A stretch of DNA of 64,000 nt, from the NCBI GenBank assembly GCA_000783305.1, contig JROE01000011.1, positions 1 through 64,000 on the forward strand. Reading direction: 5' to 3'. The DNA comes from Sphingobacteriaceae bacterium DW12 (GTDB lineage: Bacteria > Bacteroidota > Bacteroidia > Sphingobacteriales > Sphingobacteriaceae). The notes beneath the pieces are model-generated. The model saw only the letters and a program-made list of their open reading frames with translations. It was not told the origin of the DNA and did not search any database. The position numbers were made by a program, and so were the translations under genes. Of this stretch, positions 43,855 to 52,431 are shown in pieces. The number at the start of each line of letters is the position of its first letter. Within the stretch, counting starts at the first letter, position 1.

Positions 43855-44094
43855 CTATCCCAATAACATAACGTCTTTGATCCGTATGATTTCTTGTATC
43901 GTAGGTGTTCGGTCATTTTCAATCAATGCTTCATGGGCTGGACTTGCGACCACCAGCTTAAAGCTCTTCGCATCTATCTTTATATTGAAGATACACCCAT
44001 GTACATGCTGTTTGTCGTCTACAATCAAAGAAAAATCAGTAGCGAGTTGGCTCAACATTCCTTTTTGATTAACTAGCTTTATAAAACGTTCCAT
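43855..44094 (-). CDS. Small protein of unknown function
   Basis: 79 residues with a rather normal amino-acid mixture (MERFIKLVNQKGMLSQLATD...VDDKQHVHGCIFNIKI...PAHEALIENDRTP). It has its own -7 box (minus-strand TACTTTTG, 44115-44108), lies between converging and diverging real genes and does not overlap them, which supports it as a gene. I recognise no family. Confidence 0.6.
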   Translation of the reverse strand: MERFIKLVNQKGMLSQLATDFSLIVDDKQHVHGCIFNIKIDAKSFKLVVASPAHEALIENDRTPTIQEIIRIKDVMLLG

Positions 44095-44107
44095 ATCGAT
44101 TTTTATA

Positions 44108-44135
44108 CAAAAGTAGTTTTTTTGGTTTAGTTTTG
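44108..44135. promoter_or_regulatory. Divergent -7 boxes of the 79-aa gene and dinB
   Basis: Minus-strand TACTTTTG (44115-44108) and plus-strand TAGTTTTG (44128-44135), both consensus TAnnTTTG. The first lies 13 bp upstream of the 79-aa gene start and the second 29 bp upstream of the dinB start. Confidence 0.5.
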
Positions 44136-44163
44136 TCCCTGCATCCGACTATTTTGGTGAACT

Positions 44164-45258
44164 TTGAAGAAAATTGAATTAGTTACAAATCGTAAAATCA
44201 TCCATTTAGACATGGATGCCTTCTATGCTTCAGTAGAGCAACGAGACTTTCCTGAATTGCGAGGTAAACCTTTGGCTGTTGGCGGTTCTCCAGATGGACG
44301 TGGAGTGGTCGCTACCGCCAGCTATGAAGCTCGTAAATTCGGCGTAAAATCTGCGATGTCTTCCAGACAAGCATTGCAGCTATGTCCTGAACTTATCTTT
44401 ACTTATCCTCGGTTTGATGTGTATAAGGAAGTGTCACGACAGATTCGTCAAATATTTCACCGTTATACAGATTTGATAGAGCCACTATCGCTGGATGAAG
44501 CTTACCTAGATGTTACAGATGACAAACAGGGAATCCACTCTGTAGTAGAGATAGCAAAGCGTATTAAGGTTGATATTAAAAATGAGCTCAATCTCACTGT
44601 TTCGGCGGGAATATCGAGCAATAAATTCGTGGCTAAGATAGCTTCTGACTACAACAAACCTGATGGGTTGACATTTGTCAGCGCGTCTAAAATACTTCCT
44701 TTCATGGAAAGCCTACCCATTGAAAAATTCTTTGGTGTTGGTAAGGTGACGGCCGCTAAGATGAAGAAATTGGGCATATTCAATGGATGCGATTTAAAGC
44801 AGTTTTCAGAGGAGTCCTTGGTGCGACATTTTGGTAAGTCTGGCCGATTTTTCTTTGCAATTGTCAGAGGGTTTGATAACCGAAGCGTACAAACAAATAG
44901 ACCCATTAAATCAATCAGTGTCGAGGATACCTTTGATCAAGATATCAGTGACCGCGAAATTCTACTTGAGATTGTAAAAGAGCTGGCTGTCAAACTCAAT
45001 AAGCGATTAAGTGCGCGAGAGTTACAAGGACGCACGGTCGTCCTGAAAGTGAAATTCTCCGATTTTTCTCTGCTCACCCGTAGTTTGACTACGACAGAAC
45101 CTATTATCCATGCCGAAGGACTTTATCAAATAGGTGCTGAACTTTTCAACAAGATCGAACTTGAAGACTCCAAAGTCAGGTTGCTAGGGATAGGGGTCTC
45201 TAATTTCGTCCACGATGATTCTATCGACGAATCCAATTTGCAAATCAGTTTATTCTAG
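44164..45258 (+). CDS. dinB: DNA polymerase IV
   Basis: 364 residues, the usual length. It starts at a TTG codon; a TGA lies just before it and no ATG fits before the catalytic motif. RKIIHLDMDAFYASVEQRD carries the first catalytic acidic residue, PLSLDEAYLDVT the second, YNKPDGLTF the family's finger segment, and IEKFFGVGKVTAAKMKKLGI is the helix-hairpin-helix. Y-family polymerase for translesion synthesis; typically under stress control. The C-terminal beta-clamp motif (LQISLF) is at the very end. Confidence 0.96.
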   Translation: MKKIELVTNRKIIHLDMDAFYASVEQRDFPELRGKPLAVGGSPDGRGVVATASYEARKFGVKSAMSSRQALQLCPELIFTYPRFDVYKEVSRQIRQIFHRYTDLIEPLSLDEAYLDVTDDKQGIHSVVEIAKRIKVDIKNELNLTVSAGISSNKFVAKIASDYNKPDGLTFVSASKILPFMESLPIEKFFGVGKVTAAKMKKLGIFNGCDLKQFSEESLVRHFGKSGRFFFAIVRGFDNRSVQTNRPIKSISVEDTFDQDISDREILLEIVKELAVKLNKRLSARELQGRTVVLKVKFSDFSLLTRSLTTTEPIIHAEGLYQIGAELFNKIELEDSKVRLLGIGVSNFVHDDSIDESNLQISLF

Positions 45259-45278
45259 CTTCATATCCTTGCATGGTA

Positions 45279-45848
45279 CTAATTCCACTCCGGTGACTTT
45301 GGAAAGTTCGCTACATGTGCATATTTGGGTCCCATACTGATTAAGGCTTGTTTCCAGAGATCCTCTCCATCCGTAATAAAAGTCAAATCCATGTTGAATT
45401 TATTATCCACAGCCCAACTGTTCTCAAGGATTTCTTTGTCTAGTTGTCCAGGACTCCAGCCTGAGTAGCCAATGAAGAATTTGACTTCGTCTGCCGTAAT
45501 CTTTTGACCTTTTGCCAAGGTTAGTAACATTTCCAAATTTCCGCCCCAATACACATCATCAATGATATGTTGGCCACTCCGCAAGCGGTTATATGCCCGA
45601 TGGATGAAGAATAATGATTCACATTCTACAGGTCCTCCTAAATATAAGGGAAAATTATTTGTAGGTAATATGTTCTCGAATAAGTCGGAGAGCTGCAAGT
45701 GTGTACGTTGATTGAGAATGAAACCTACCGACCCGTCGACTTCTTGGTGTTCGGCCAATAAAATGACCGATCTTTTAAAATTTTGATCCAACATAAAAGG
45801 TTCTGATAGGAGCAGACTGCCTTTTTGGGGATTAAACTCATTGAACAT
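45279..45848 (-). CDS. YqgE/AlgH family protein
   Basis: 189 residues. GSLLLSEPFMLDQNFKRSVILLAEHQEVDGSVGFILNQRT and the later YLGGPVE, FFIGYSGWSPGQLDKEILENSWAV are the DUF179/YqgE signature. The function is not settled. Unusually for this window, an AAAGGAG Shine-Dalgarno sequence (45863-45857) sits eight bases before the start codon. Confidence 0.92.
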   Translation of the reverse strand: MFNEFNPQKGSLLLSEPFMLDQNFKRSVILLAEHQEVDGSVGFILNQRTHLQLSDLFENILPTNNFPLYLGGPVECESLFFIHRAYNRLRSGQHIIDDVYWGGNLEMLLTLAKGQKITADEVKFFIGYSGWSPGQLDKEILENSWAVDNKFNMDLTFITDGEDLWKQALISMGPKYAHVANFPKSPEWN

Positions 45849-45856
45849 AGCTATAT

Positions 45857-45863
45857 CTCCTTT
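45857..45863 (-). promoter_or_regulatory. Shine-Dalgarno of yqgE
   Basis: Minus-strand AAAGGAG, 8 bp before the ATG at 45848. Bacteroidota genes rarely carry strong Shine-Dalgarno sequences, and this is one of very few here. Confidence 0.55.
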
Positions 45864-46053
45864 CTTTGATAAACTTAGTTAATTTTACGTTTATATCCAA
45901 TATATTTATAGCGCATCGTTAGGACTAAACCAGTCAAAGTTCCTTTTGCCATTAAAAAGTCATTTTCATGTCCCATAGGGGATAAGTGCTACGCGTTATT
46001 TTCTTTCTGATTTTAATTAGTGGATATTCGAGGCGAAAAACAGTGCTTTTTAG

Positions 46054-46061
46054 TAAGTTTG
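46054..46061 (+). promoter_or_regulatory. -7 box of pdxH
   Basis: TAAGTTTG matches TAnnTTTG and lies 21 bp before the ATG at 46083, which supports that start over the upstream GTG. Confidence 0.5.
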
Positions 46062-46082
46062 CAAGTAGACAATTATTTCATT

Positions 46083-46736
46083 ATGCCCATCGAGCACAAA
46101 GACATTGCAGCCATTAGAGCTGACTATACTTTAGGGAATCTATCAGAAGACAACGTCTGTCCCGATCCTATGCTTCAATTTGCAAAATGGTTTGAAGAAG
46201 CCTTACATGCCGAGGTTGTAGAACCTAATGCGATGACCTTATCGACCGTTTCTGCAGTAGGCTTCCCATCTGCGAGAATTGTATTGCTGAAGGATCTGAA
46301 AGGCGATGGATTTAGCTTTTTTACGAATTATGAAAGTAGAAAAGCTGATGAGATTTCCGGAAATCCACGGGTGGCCCTTTTGTTTTTCTGGCCAGAACTT
46401 CAACGGCAGGTACGAATCGAAGGATTGATTGAGAGACTCCCCGCCGAAGACTCCGATGAATACTTTCAATCTAGACCGTTGGGAAGCCAGCTTGGTGCAA
46501 TCGCTTCGCCGCAAAGCACTCCTATTCCCGATAGACTTTATTTAGAAGCTAGGGTGGCAGAAGTCGAAAAGAAGTATCTTGATAAGCAACCTGTTAGTCG
46601 TCCAGCACATTGGGGGGGATATCTCGTTCGTCCGGTGGCGATGGAATTTTGGCAAGGAAGGAGTAGTAGATTGCATGATAGACTGTTGTACACCAGCGTT
46701 TCGGATTTCTGGAAAATAACTCGATTAGCCCCTTAA
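46083..46736 (+). CDS. pdxH: Pyridoxamine 5'-phosphate oxidase
   Basis: 217 residues from the ATG at 46083; a GTG at 46020 would put a promoter inside the gene and is rejected. MTLSTVSAVGFPSARIVLLKDLKGDGFSFFTNYESRKADEI binds FMN; ALLFFWPELQRQVRIEG, SRPLGSQLGAIASPQS and WGGYLVRPVAMEFWQGRSSRLHDR are the family motifs that hold PLP and FMN. It makes pyridoxal 5'-phosphate from pyridoxamine or pyridoxine phosphate. Two bases separate its stop from nuoC. Confidence 0.95.
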   Translation: MPIEHKDIAAIRADYTLGNLSEDNVCPDPMLQFAKWFEEALHAEVVEPNAMTLSTVSAVGFPSARIVLLKDLKGDGFSFFTNYESRKADEISGNPRVALLFFWPELQRQVRIEGLIERLPAEDSDEYFQSRPLGSQLGAIASPQSTPIPDRLYLEARVAEVEKKYLDKQPVSRPAHWGGYLVRPVAMEFWQGRSSRLHDRLLYTSVSDFWKITRLAP

Positions 46737-46738
46737 AT

Positions 46739-47233
46739 ATGAATTTTGAAAAGATAAAACAATTATTGGTCGAAGCGTTTGGTCCGGATATAATTATCAG
46801 GGAGCAAGCGGCAGGACTTCAACCCGCAATTTATTTACCAGCGGATAGAATAATGGAAGTATGCTTGTGGTTGCGTGAATCGCCTCATACTTACTTTGAC
46901 TTTTTATCCAACCTAACAGCAGTTGATAATTATCCCGAAAATAGCTTTACCATCGTGTATCACCTTTCCTCCATCCCTTATCAATTGCAGTTGACCCTGA
47001 AGGTCGAATTGGCCGTTGATCGATCGACAGAGACTTTACCTACCTTGCCCTCTGTGTCGTCGGTATGGCGGACGGCCGATTGGCATGAACGTGAGGCATA
47101 TGACTTGATGGGTGTTTTCTTTACCGAACATCCTGATCTTAGGAGAATACTATTGCCAGATGATTGGGAAGGTTTCCCGTTAAGGAAAGATTATCAGGAT
47201 CCCGAGCAATATCACGGGATTAACATCAATTAA
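46739..47233 (+). CDS. nuoC: NADH-quinone oxidoreductase subunit C
   Basis: 164 residues. YFDFLSNLTAVDNYPENSFTIVYHLSS and SVSSVWRTADWHEREAYDLMGVFFTEHPDLRRILLPDDWEGFPLRKDY are the NuoC signature. Part of the peripheral arm of Complex I. It is 2 bp after pdxH and 12 bp before nuoD. The other nuo genes do not follow, which is unusual. Confidence 0.95.
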   Translation: MNFEKIKQLLVEAFGPDIIIREQAAGLQPAIYLPADRIMEVCLWLRESPHTYFDFLSNLTAVDNYPENSFTIVYHLSSIPYQLQLTLKVELAVDRSTETLPTLPSVSSVWRTADWHEREAYDLMGVFFTEHPDLRRILLPDDWEGFPLRKDYQDPEQYHGININ

Positions 47234-47245
47234 TTTTTTGATAAC

Positions 47246-48442
47246 ATGGCACAAGAACGCTACGGTCAGGCATTAGCAGCCTACCATAAAAAGATAGCAG
47301 ATATAGGCTCTCAAGAAATGGTCATTAACATGGGTCCTCAACACCCTTCCACGCACGGAGTACTGCGATTGGAGTTAATTACCGATGGAGAGATTGTCAA
47401 AGAAATTATTCCTCACTTGGGATATCTGCATCGATGTTTTGATAAACATGCAGAGGCTGTCAATTATACTAAGACCATCCCATTTACCGATCGTTTGGAT
47501 TATTTAGCTTCCATGAATAACAGCCATGCCTATGTAATGGGGGTTGAGAGGATGTTGGGTATTGATACCAAAATTCCCAAACGTATTGAATATATCCGGG
47601 TGTTGGTATGTGAACTCAATCGCATTGCTTCACACCTTATCGCAATTGGTACATACGGAATCGATATTGGTGCGTTTACACCATTTATGTGGTGTTTTAG
47701 AGATCGAGAACATATCATGAATATGTTGGAATGGGCCTCAGGTTCTCGTATGTTGTATAATTATATTTGGATAGGCGGTCTATTTTATGATATACCAGTG
47801 GGTTTTGAAGAAAGGTGTCTTGAGTTTATTAACTATTTTAAACCGAAGCTTGTCGAACTTGATGAATTACTGACCCAAAATCAAATATTTATCTCTCGTA
47901 CGGCAAATATTGGGATTTTGCCGGCGGACGTAGCTATAAATTATGGATGCTCTGGCCCCATGCTCCGAGCATCAGGAATAAAATGGGATTTACGAAGAGT
48001 AGATGCATATTCGATATATCCAGAGCTCGAATTTGAAATTCCGTTAGGAAGAGGAGAGATGGGTGGATTAGGTGATTGTTGGGATCGGTATAAAGTCCGT
48101 GTCGACGAAATTAAAGAATCAGTCAAGATAATAGAGCAATGTATCGAACGCCTGCAGAAGCATTTTTCAAGAACACCAGATTTTGATCCAAGGGCCCTAG
48201 TTCCAAAAAAAGTGAATGTGAAGGCGCAGGATTATTATGTGAGGGCCGAAAATCCAAAAGGAGAGTTGGGGTTTTATTTTGCTGCGCAAGACAAAACAGA
48301 TATTGCAAAAAGGGTTAAAGCTCGGGGACCAAGCTTCAACAATCTGTCGGTATTGCCTGTGTTAGGCAAAGGTGTGTTGATTGCAGATTTAATTGCAATA
48401 TTGGGATCTTTGGATATTGTGCTTGGAGAAGTAGATCGATAG
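47246..48442 (+). CDS. nuoD: NADH-quinone oxidoreductase subunit D
   Basis: 398 residues. INMGPQHPSTHGVLRLELITDGE, HLGYLHRCFDKHAEAVNYTKTIPFTDRLDYLASMNN and GSLDIVLGEVDR are complete and typical of the 49-kDa quinone-site subunit. CSGPMLRASGIKWDLRR is a slight change of the common V/TGPxLRGSG. It ends with a normal family C-terminus, so it is full-length. It works with NuoC in the peripheral arm; no nuoE-N genes are nearby. Confidence 0.96.
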   Translation: MAQERYGQALAAYHKKIADIGSQEMVINMGPQHPSTHGVLRLELITDGEIVKEIIPHLGYLHRCFDKHAEAVNYTKTIPFTDRLDYLASMNNSHAYVMGVERMLGIDTKIPKRIEYIRVLVCELNRIASHLIAIGTYGIDIGAFTPFMWCFRDREHIMNMLEWASGSRMLYNYIWIGGLFYDIPVGFEERCLEFINYFKPKLVELDELLTQNQIFISRTANIGILPADVAINYGCSGPMLRASGIKWDLRRVDAYSIYPELEFEIPLGRGEMGGLGDCWDRYKVRVDEIKESVKIIEQCIERLQKHFSRTPDFDPRALVPKKVNVKAQDYYVRAENPKGELGFYFAAQDKTDIAKRVKARGPSFNNLSVLPVLGKGVLIADLIAILGSLDIVLGEVDR

Positions 48443-48472
48443 CATAAACATGCATAAAAATGCAAGAATATT

Positions 48473-48502
48473 TTGATATTTATGTGACAACACGTATCTT
48501 AG
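48473..48502 (+). promoter_or_regulatory. Promoter of small RNA copy B
   Basis: TTG at 48473-48475, 19-bp spacer, TATCTTAG at 48495-48502 (TAnnTTTG with one mismatch), 30 bp after the nuoD stop. Confidence 0.5.
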
Positions 48503-48506
48503 CTAT

Positions 48507-48570
48507 CTCATAATTTAAGTTTATAATTGGTTAATAAAAGTTCGTAGTCGCTCGATTACGGACTTTTTTT
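48507..48570 (+). ncRNA. Candidate small RNA, copy B (conserved 5' block plus terminator hairpin)
   Basis: After a promoter-like pair at 48473-48502 comes a 25-nt block (48509-48533) that differs from that of copy A by one base, then a 12-bp stem AAAAGTTCGTAG/TTACGGACTTTT with an 8-nt loop and a U7 tail to 48570. The hairpin also could end the nuoD transcript, so this RNA may be a 3'UTR product. The block is conserved while the hairpin bases differ between copies yet keep pairing, which suggests the fold, not the hairpin sequence, is kept. Confidence 0.58.
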
Positions 48571-48597
48571 GATTAATAGAAATATTATAAAATGAGA

Positions 48598-48626
48598 AAA
48601 GGGAACCTTGTCACAAGGCTCCCTTT
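48598..48626 (-). terminator. Terminator after the beta-barrel gene
   Basis: AAAGGG..CCTTG/CAAGG..CCCTTT imperfect stem with a 3-nt loop, 20 bp past the stop at 48646; a TTTT run follows on the minus strand. Confidence 0.7.
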
Positions 48627-48645
48627 CAACTATATGAACTATTTA

Positions 48646-49233
48646 TTAAAAATGAAACTGTACACCAATGGTAGGAGCCAAAGAGTTGGCATCTAAACCA
48701 AAGCTATTTGTTTTTACTTTTGCATCTGTCAATTCATTGGTTGTTTGGTTATGATTGTAGTACAAACCTCTTACTTTGAATTCAATACCAATCTTGGAAG
48801 TAGGGAAATACGCAAATCCTGGAGCCAATTCCACACCGTAATTGTTAACTTTATGAGTCTTTATATCGTCTACTTCTACTTTTCCCCAAGACATTGGAGC
48901 AGATAATTGTCCGAAGAACTTAACTGGCCCCTCGCCCATATAGTAACGACCAAATGGTGCTACTTTGAAAGCATCGTTTACAGTTTCAACCCCGACAGCT
49001 TCTTTTTTAGACCACTCATATCCTACACCTGTACCAATAGCGAAGTTATCCGTTATGAAATATCCAACTTGTGGCATAAGGGAGAAGCTATTCTCTTTCA
49101 GATCTGTATCTTGAATTTTTTCCGTAGAAAATCCTACTTGTCCACCCACAATAAATTTCCCTTTTTCTGTTTGTGCGTTTGCGGCAAAAGTTAATGCTGT
49201 AATAGCTGTTAAAGTAAGGAATAATTTTTTCAT
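48646..49233 (-). CDS. Outer-membrane beta-barrel protein
   Basis: 195 residues from the ATG at 49233; an upstream ATG at 49311 adds a charged extension that is not a signal peptide. MKKLFLTLTAITALTFAANAQ is a clear signal. The mature part has alternating strands with glycine and aromatic residues (GKFIVGGQVGFSTEKI, YFITDNFAIGTGVGYEWSKK, FGRYYMGEG) and ends APTIGVQFHF, a C-terminal phenylalanine as in outer-membrane barrels. Related to the small 8-stranded porin/OmpW-like group; no substrate evident. Confidence 0.82.
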   Translation of the reverse strand: MKKLFLTLTAITALTFAANAQTEKGKFIVGGQVGFSTEKIQDTDLKENSFSLMPQVGYFITDNFAIGTGVGYEWSKKEAVGVETVNDAFKVAPFGRYYMGEGPVKFFGQLSAPMSWGKVEVDDIKTHKVNNYGVELAPGFAYFPTSKIGIEFKVRGLYYNHNQTTNELTDAKVKTNSFGLDANSLAPTIGVQFHF

Positions 49234-49712
49234 GTCTTTAATTTTTAAATATGTTATGATAATAATTTTTATAAGGTCTTTACTTTTTGACCGTTTAACC
49301 TTATTGGTCAATGTTTGTGCCAGTACCTGTTTTATTTTGATTTTTTTTAATACAGAATAAGCTTTTGGTGTAGTTGATTGATTATCAATATCCTTTTAAA
49401 TGCCTTTTAATCCATTATTATTTTGATATGACAAAGCATGTATTAGACTTTATGTGACATATTGACTTTTTTGTAATTGTTGTCAGTTTTTTAATTGGAC
49501 AATCTGTCAGGATGTGCCCGGTGCAATTGAAAGTGACCTGCTTTTTGCGTAGTGTTTTCGGTGGATGTGACTTGTGCAAACGGTTGTGTTGCTCATCTCT
49601 TTGTAGTTTCCTGCTTTTATTTATATTATTGTACTCATATTGATAAGCCGGTTGACGTTTTATCGGCTATACGACCAAATAAGTATTTCCGTCACCCTAA
49701 AAACTTTCAAAA
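49234..49712. other. Intergenic region with promoters only
   Basis: 479 bp between divergent genes. Very AT-rich. No clear consensus -7 box is visible for either gene, and no gene or hairpin of note is seen. Confidence 0.5.
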
Positions 49713-51122
49713 GTGAAGACCAATTATCTCACAAAAATCATTTTAATGCTGGGCTTGTCTATTATGAATCAAGTCCAAGTAGATGCCCAAACATCATCTC
49801 CAAGTACACCCAAATGGGCTGAACGTGCTAATCAAGACCAACAGGAACGTATGAAATGGTGGGCACACGATCGCTTCGGAATGTTCATCCATTGGGGGCT
49901 GTATGCCGTTCCAGCTCGTCATGAATGGGTACAGCAGCGTGAGCAAATGAGCACAGAGAAATACAAGAAAACTTATTTTGACTTGTTTGATCCTGATCTT
50001 TACAATCCAGTTGAATGGGCCGCTTACGCTAAGGAAGCCGGAATGAAGTATGTCGTCATTACTACCCGCCATCATGATGGCTTCAGTTTGTGGGATACAC
50101 AAGTAAGTGATTTCAAAGCGACCAATACGCCCGCCAAGCGTGATCTTTTAAAACCTTTTGTCGAGGCTTGTCGTGCCGCGGGGTTAAAAATCGGGTTTTA
50201 TTATTCGTTGATTGACTGGCATCATCCAGATTTTACAATAGATGGTACCCACGCTCTTCGCAATAGTAAGGAAGCCAGAGAAACAAATGCAAAGCGCGAT
50301 ATGACCAAATACCGTAAGTTTATGAAAGATCAAGTTCGTGAATTGTTGACCAATTACGGGAAGATTGATTTATTGTTTTGGGATTTTTCGTATCCTGGTA
50401 AAGATGGTAAAGGACACCAAGATTGGGATAGTGAGGGGTTAGTTAAGTTAGCAAGGGAGCTGCAGCCGGAGATTATCATGAACGATCGATTAGATCTAAT
50501 GGAAACAGATTGGGGTTGGGACTATAAGACGCCAGAACAATTCATGCCTAATAAGTGGCCCGAGCATAATGGGAAGCGTGTGGCTTGGGAGACCTGTCAA
50601 ACATTCTCTGGCTCTTGGGGATACCATCGAGATGAGAATACTTGGAAAAGCAATAACCAATTGATAGCGATGCTCATTGAAGTGGTGAGTAAAGGGGGGA
50701 ATCTGCTGTTGAATGTTGGCCCAACTGCTAGAGGGTATTTTGATGGTCGTGCAACCGAACGCTTGGATGCAATAGGGCAGTGGATGAAGTATAATAGCAA
50801 GTCAATTTATGGATGTACCGCAGCGCCCGACGATGTTCAGAAGCCTGATAATACCTATCTGACCTATAATCCGGAATCTAAAAGAATGTACATCCACCTG
50901 CTTCAATGGCCATTTAAGACTTTATATCTTCCTGGCTTTAAGGGAAAGGTGAAGTATGCTCAGTTTTTGCATGATAATTCGGAAATTAAATTTTCGTCGC
51001 GAAGTGCCGCCTCTGCTGGAGAGCACATGGCGATAACGGCAGGTGAGGGGGATTTGATTATGGATTTGCCAGTTGTCAAGCCAAATATAGAGATACCGGT
51101 AATTGAACTTATCCTAAATTAA
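49713..51122 (+). CDS. Alpha-L-fucosidase (GH29)
   Basis: 469 residues. A signal peptide (IILMLGLSIMNQVQVDAQ) precedes WWAHDRFGMFIHWGLYAVPARHEW, a GH29 hallmark; HHDGFSLWDTQVSDF and DLLFWDFSYPGKDGKG (the second aspartate-containing motif, nucleophile region) follow. GGNLLLNVGPTARG closes the barrel. It removes terminal fucose from glycans in the periplasm or at the surface. It starts with GTG. There are no SusC/SusD genes near, so it is not within a typical polysaccharide locus. Confidence 0.92.
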   Translation: MKTNYLTKIILMLGLSIMNQVQVDAQTSSPSTPKWAERANQDQQERMKWWAHDRFGMFIHWGLYAVPARHEWVQQREQMSTEKYKKTYFDLFDPDLYNPVEWAAYAKEAGMKYVVITTRHHDGFSLWDTQVSDFKATNTPAKRDLLKPFVEACRAAGLKIGFYYSLIDWHHPDFTIDGTHALRNSKEARETNAKRDMTKYRKFMKDQVRELLTNYGKIDLLFWDFSYPGKDGKGHQDWDSEGLVKLARELQPEIIMNDRLDLMETDWGWDYKTPEQFMPNKWPEHNGKRVAWETCQTFSGSWGYHRDENTWKSNNQLIAMLIEVVSKGGNLLLNVGPTARGYFDGRATERLDAIGQWMKYNSKSIYGCTAAPDDVQKPDNTYLTYNPESKRMYIHLLQWPFKTLYLPGFKGKVKYAQFLHDNSEIKFSSRSAASAGEHMAITAGEGDLIMDLPVVKPNIEIPVIELILN

Positions 51123-51152
51123 AAGGAGGGGTACACATGTACCCCTCCTTTT
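51121..51152. terminator. Bidirectional terminator between fucosidase and pirin genes
   Basis: Perfect 14-bp stem AAAAGGAGGGGTAC/GTACCCCTCCTTTT with a 4-nt loop, flanked by runs of A and T, between convergent genes. Confidence 0.9.
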
Positions 51153-51159
51153 TTAAGTT

Positions 51160-52041
51160 TTATTTGAGAGAAGAAGCCGGTAGTGGGACAAAGTCAGTCT
51201 CACCAGGTACCTTTGGGAATTTTTGATCTTTCCAGTCATGTTTGGCTTGTTCTATGGTCGCCCTATCAGAACTGACGAAATTCCAATGGATGAATCGTTG
51301 TTCTGGAAAAGCATCTCCTCCAAAAATATATACTGTTGTATTCTCTCCTATTTCAAATTCGCAGAGTTTGGAATCCTTAGCAATCAGGATGTGTTTCGGT
51401 TGATAGGTGTTACCTTCGCTTCGAATTTCCCCCGATAAGATATACAAACCACTTTCTCCAAAAAGGTATTCGCCTATGTTGACCTTTGCGGCTTTGGAGC
51501 TTTTTATTTCCAGAAAATATAGCGGACTGTGAATCGGTACAGGTGAAATTTTGTCAAATGCTTTGCCTGCAATAAGTTTGAATTGTACGCCATCTTGCTC
51601 CCATGTAGGTATGTCAGAGGCTTCGATGTGAGTAAATGTGGGGTCACTCTGCTCCAAGTCCTTCGGAAGGGCTACCCATATTTGTAATCCATGTAGTTTC
51701 TTTTCAGAATTACGCAAGTATTCTGGCGTCCGTTCAGAATGAACGACACCTTTACCCGCTGTCATCCAATTAACTGCACCTGGCTGGATTTCGACAGCGG
51801 ACCCAATACTATCCCGATGAAATATTGCACCTTCAAATAAATAAGTCAGCGTAGACAACCCAATATGTGGATGAGGGGGCACGTCCAAGTTTTCGTAATC
51901 TTTAAGTGCAGCTGGTCCCATATGGTCGATAAAAACAAACGGACCGACTGCCCGTTTCTGAATAAAAGGCAAAAGCCTGCCTACCATAAAGTTTCCAATG
52001 TCAGCAGCACGCTCTTCAATTATCAATCCTATATTTGACAT
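51160..52041 (-). CDS. Pirin family protein
   Basis: 293 residues, two cupin domains. The N-terminal one keeps the metal-binding motif: PHPHIGLSTLTYLFEGAIFHRDSIG and AVNWMTAGKGVVHSERTPEYLR. Pirins are iron-containing cupins; some have quercetinase activity and others act as redox co-regulators. It is followed upstream by a GNAT gene (10 bp) on the same strand and by another pirin. Confidence 0.9.
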   Translation of the reverse strand: MSNIGLIIEERAADIGNFMVGRLLPFIQKRAVGPFVFIDHMGPAALKDYENLDVPPHPHIGLSTLTYLFEGAIFHRDSIGSAVEIQPGAVNWMTAGKGVVHSERTPEYLRNSEKKLHGLQIWVALPKDLEQSDPTFTHIEASDIPTWEQDGVQFKLIAGKAFDKISPVPIHSPLYFLEIKSSKAAKVNIGEYLFGESGLYILSGEIRSEGNTYQPKHILIAKDSKLCEFEIGENTTVYIFGGDAFPEQRFIHWNFVSSDRATIEQAKHDWKDQKFPKVPGETDFVPLPASSLK

Positions 52042-52051
52042 AATGTATTCT

Positions 52052-52363
52052 TTAATCTAATGAAGTTCTATTGTCGGATATAATTCTTTTCCATTCTGGA
52101 TGTCTTTTGATGTACGCGACCACCAATGGACAAAGTGGATTTAGCTTTTTTCCACTTTTTTCAATGGACTCCAATGTCTTTTCGATGACAGCAGTAGAAG
52201 CTCCTTGACCTTGGAGGGAATCCTCTACTTCGGTATGAAGTAAGGTAATTTGGGATGCACTTTCTCGATACGTGATGAATGCTTTGCTACCTTCAATATT
52301 TATCTCATATTGGTGGTCCTTTTCGTTCTTAACCAAAGGGATACTTAAAAATTCTTCTTTCAT
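52052..52363 (-). CDS. Small GNAT family N-acetyltransferase (YjdJ-like)
   Basis: 103 residues. The core KAFITYRESASQITLLHTEVEDSLQGQGASTAVIEKTLESIE holds the (Q/R)xxGx(G/A)-type CoA loop, and LNPLCPLVVAYIKRHPEW is the common C-terminal motif of the short GNAT group. Acceptor unknown. It starts 10 bp upstream of the pirin gene, same strand, so the two are probably co-expressed. Confidence 0.87.
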   Translation of the reverse strand: MKEEFLSIPLVKNEKDHQYEINIEGSKAFITYRESASQITLLHTEVEDSLQGQGASTAVIEKTLESIEKSGKKLNPLCPLVVAYIKRHPEWKRIISDNRTSLD

Positions 52364-52431
52364 GGATATTTATGTTTAGTGAAAAAATCCTTAGCCTTCT
52401 TCTTATGCTGTTTACCTTTAGTAATTTCGGG

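Noticed and set aside
46020..46082. GTG start of pdxH
   Set aside because: A TAAGTTTG promoter box lies within the extension and the family N-terminus begins at the ATG at 46083.
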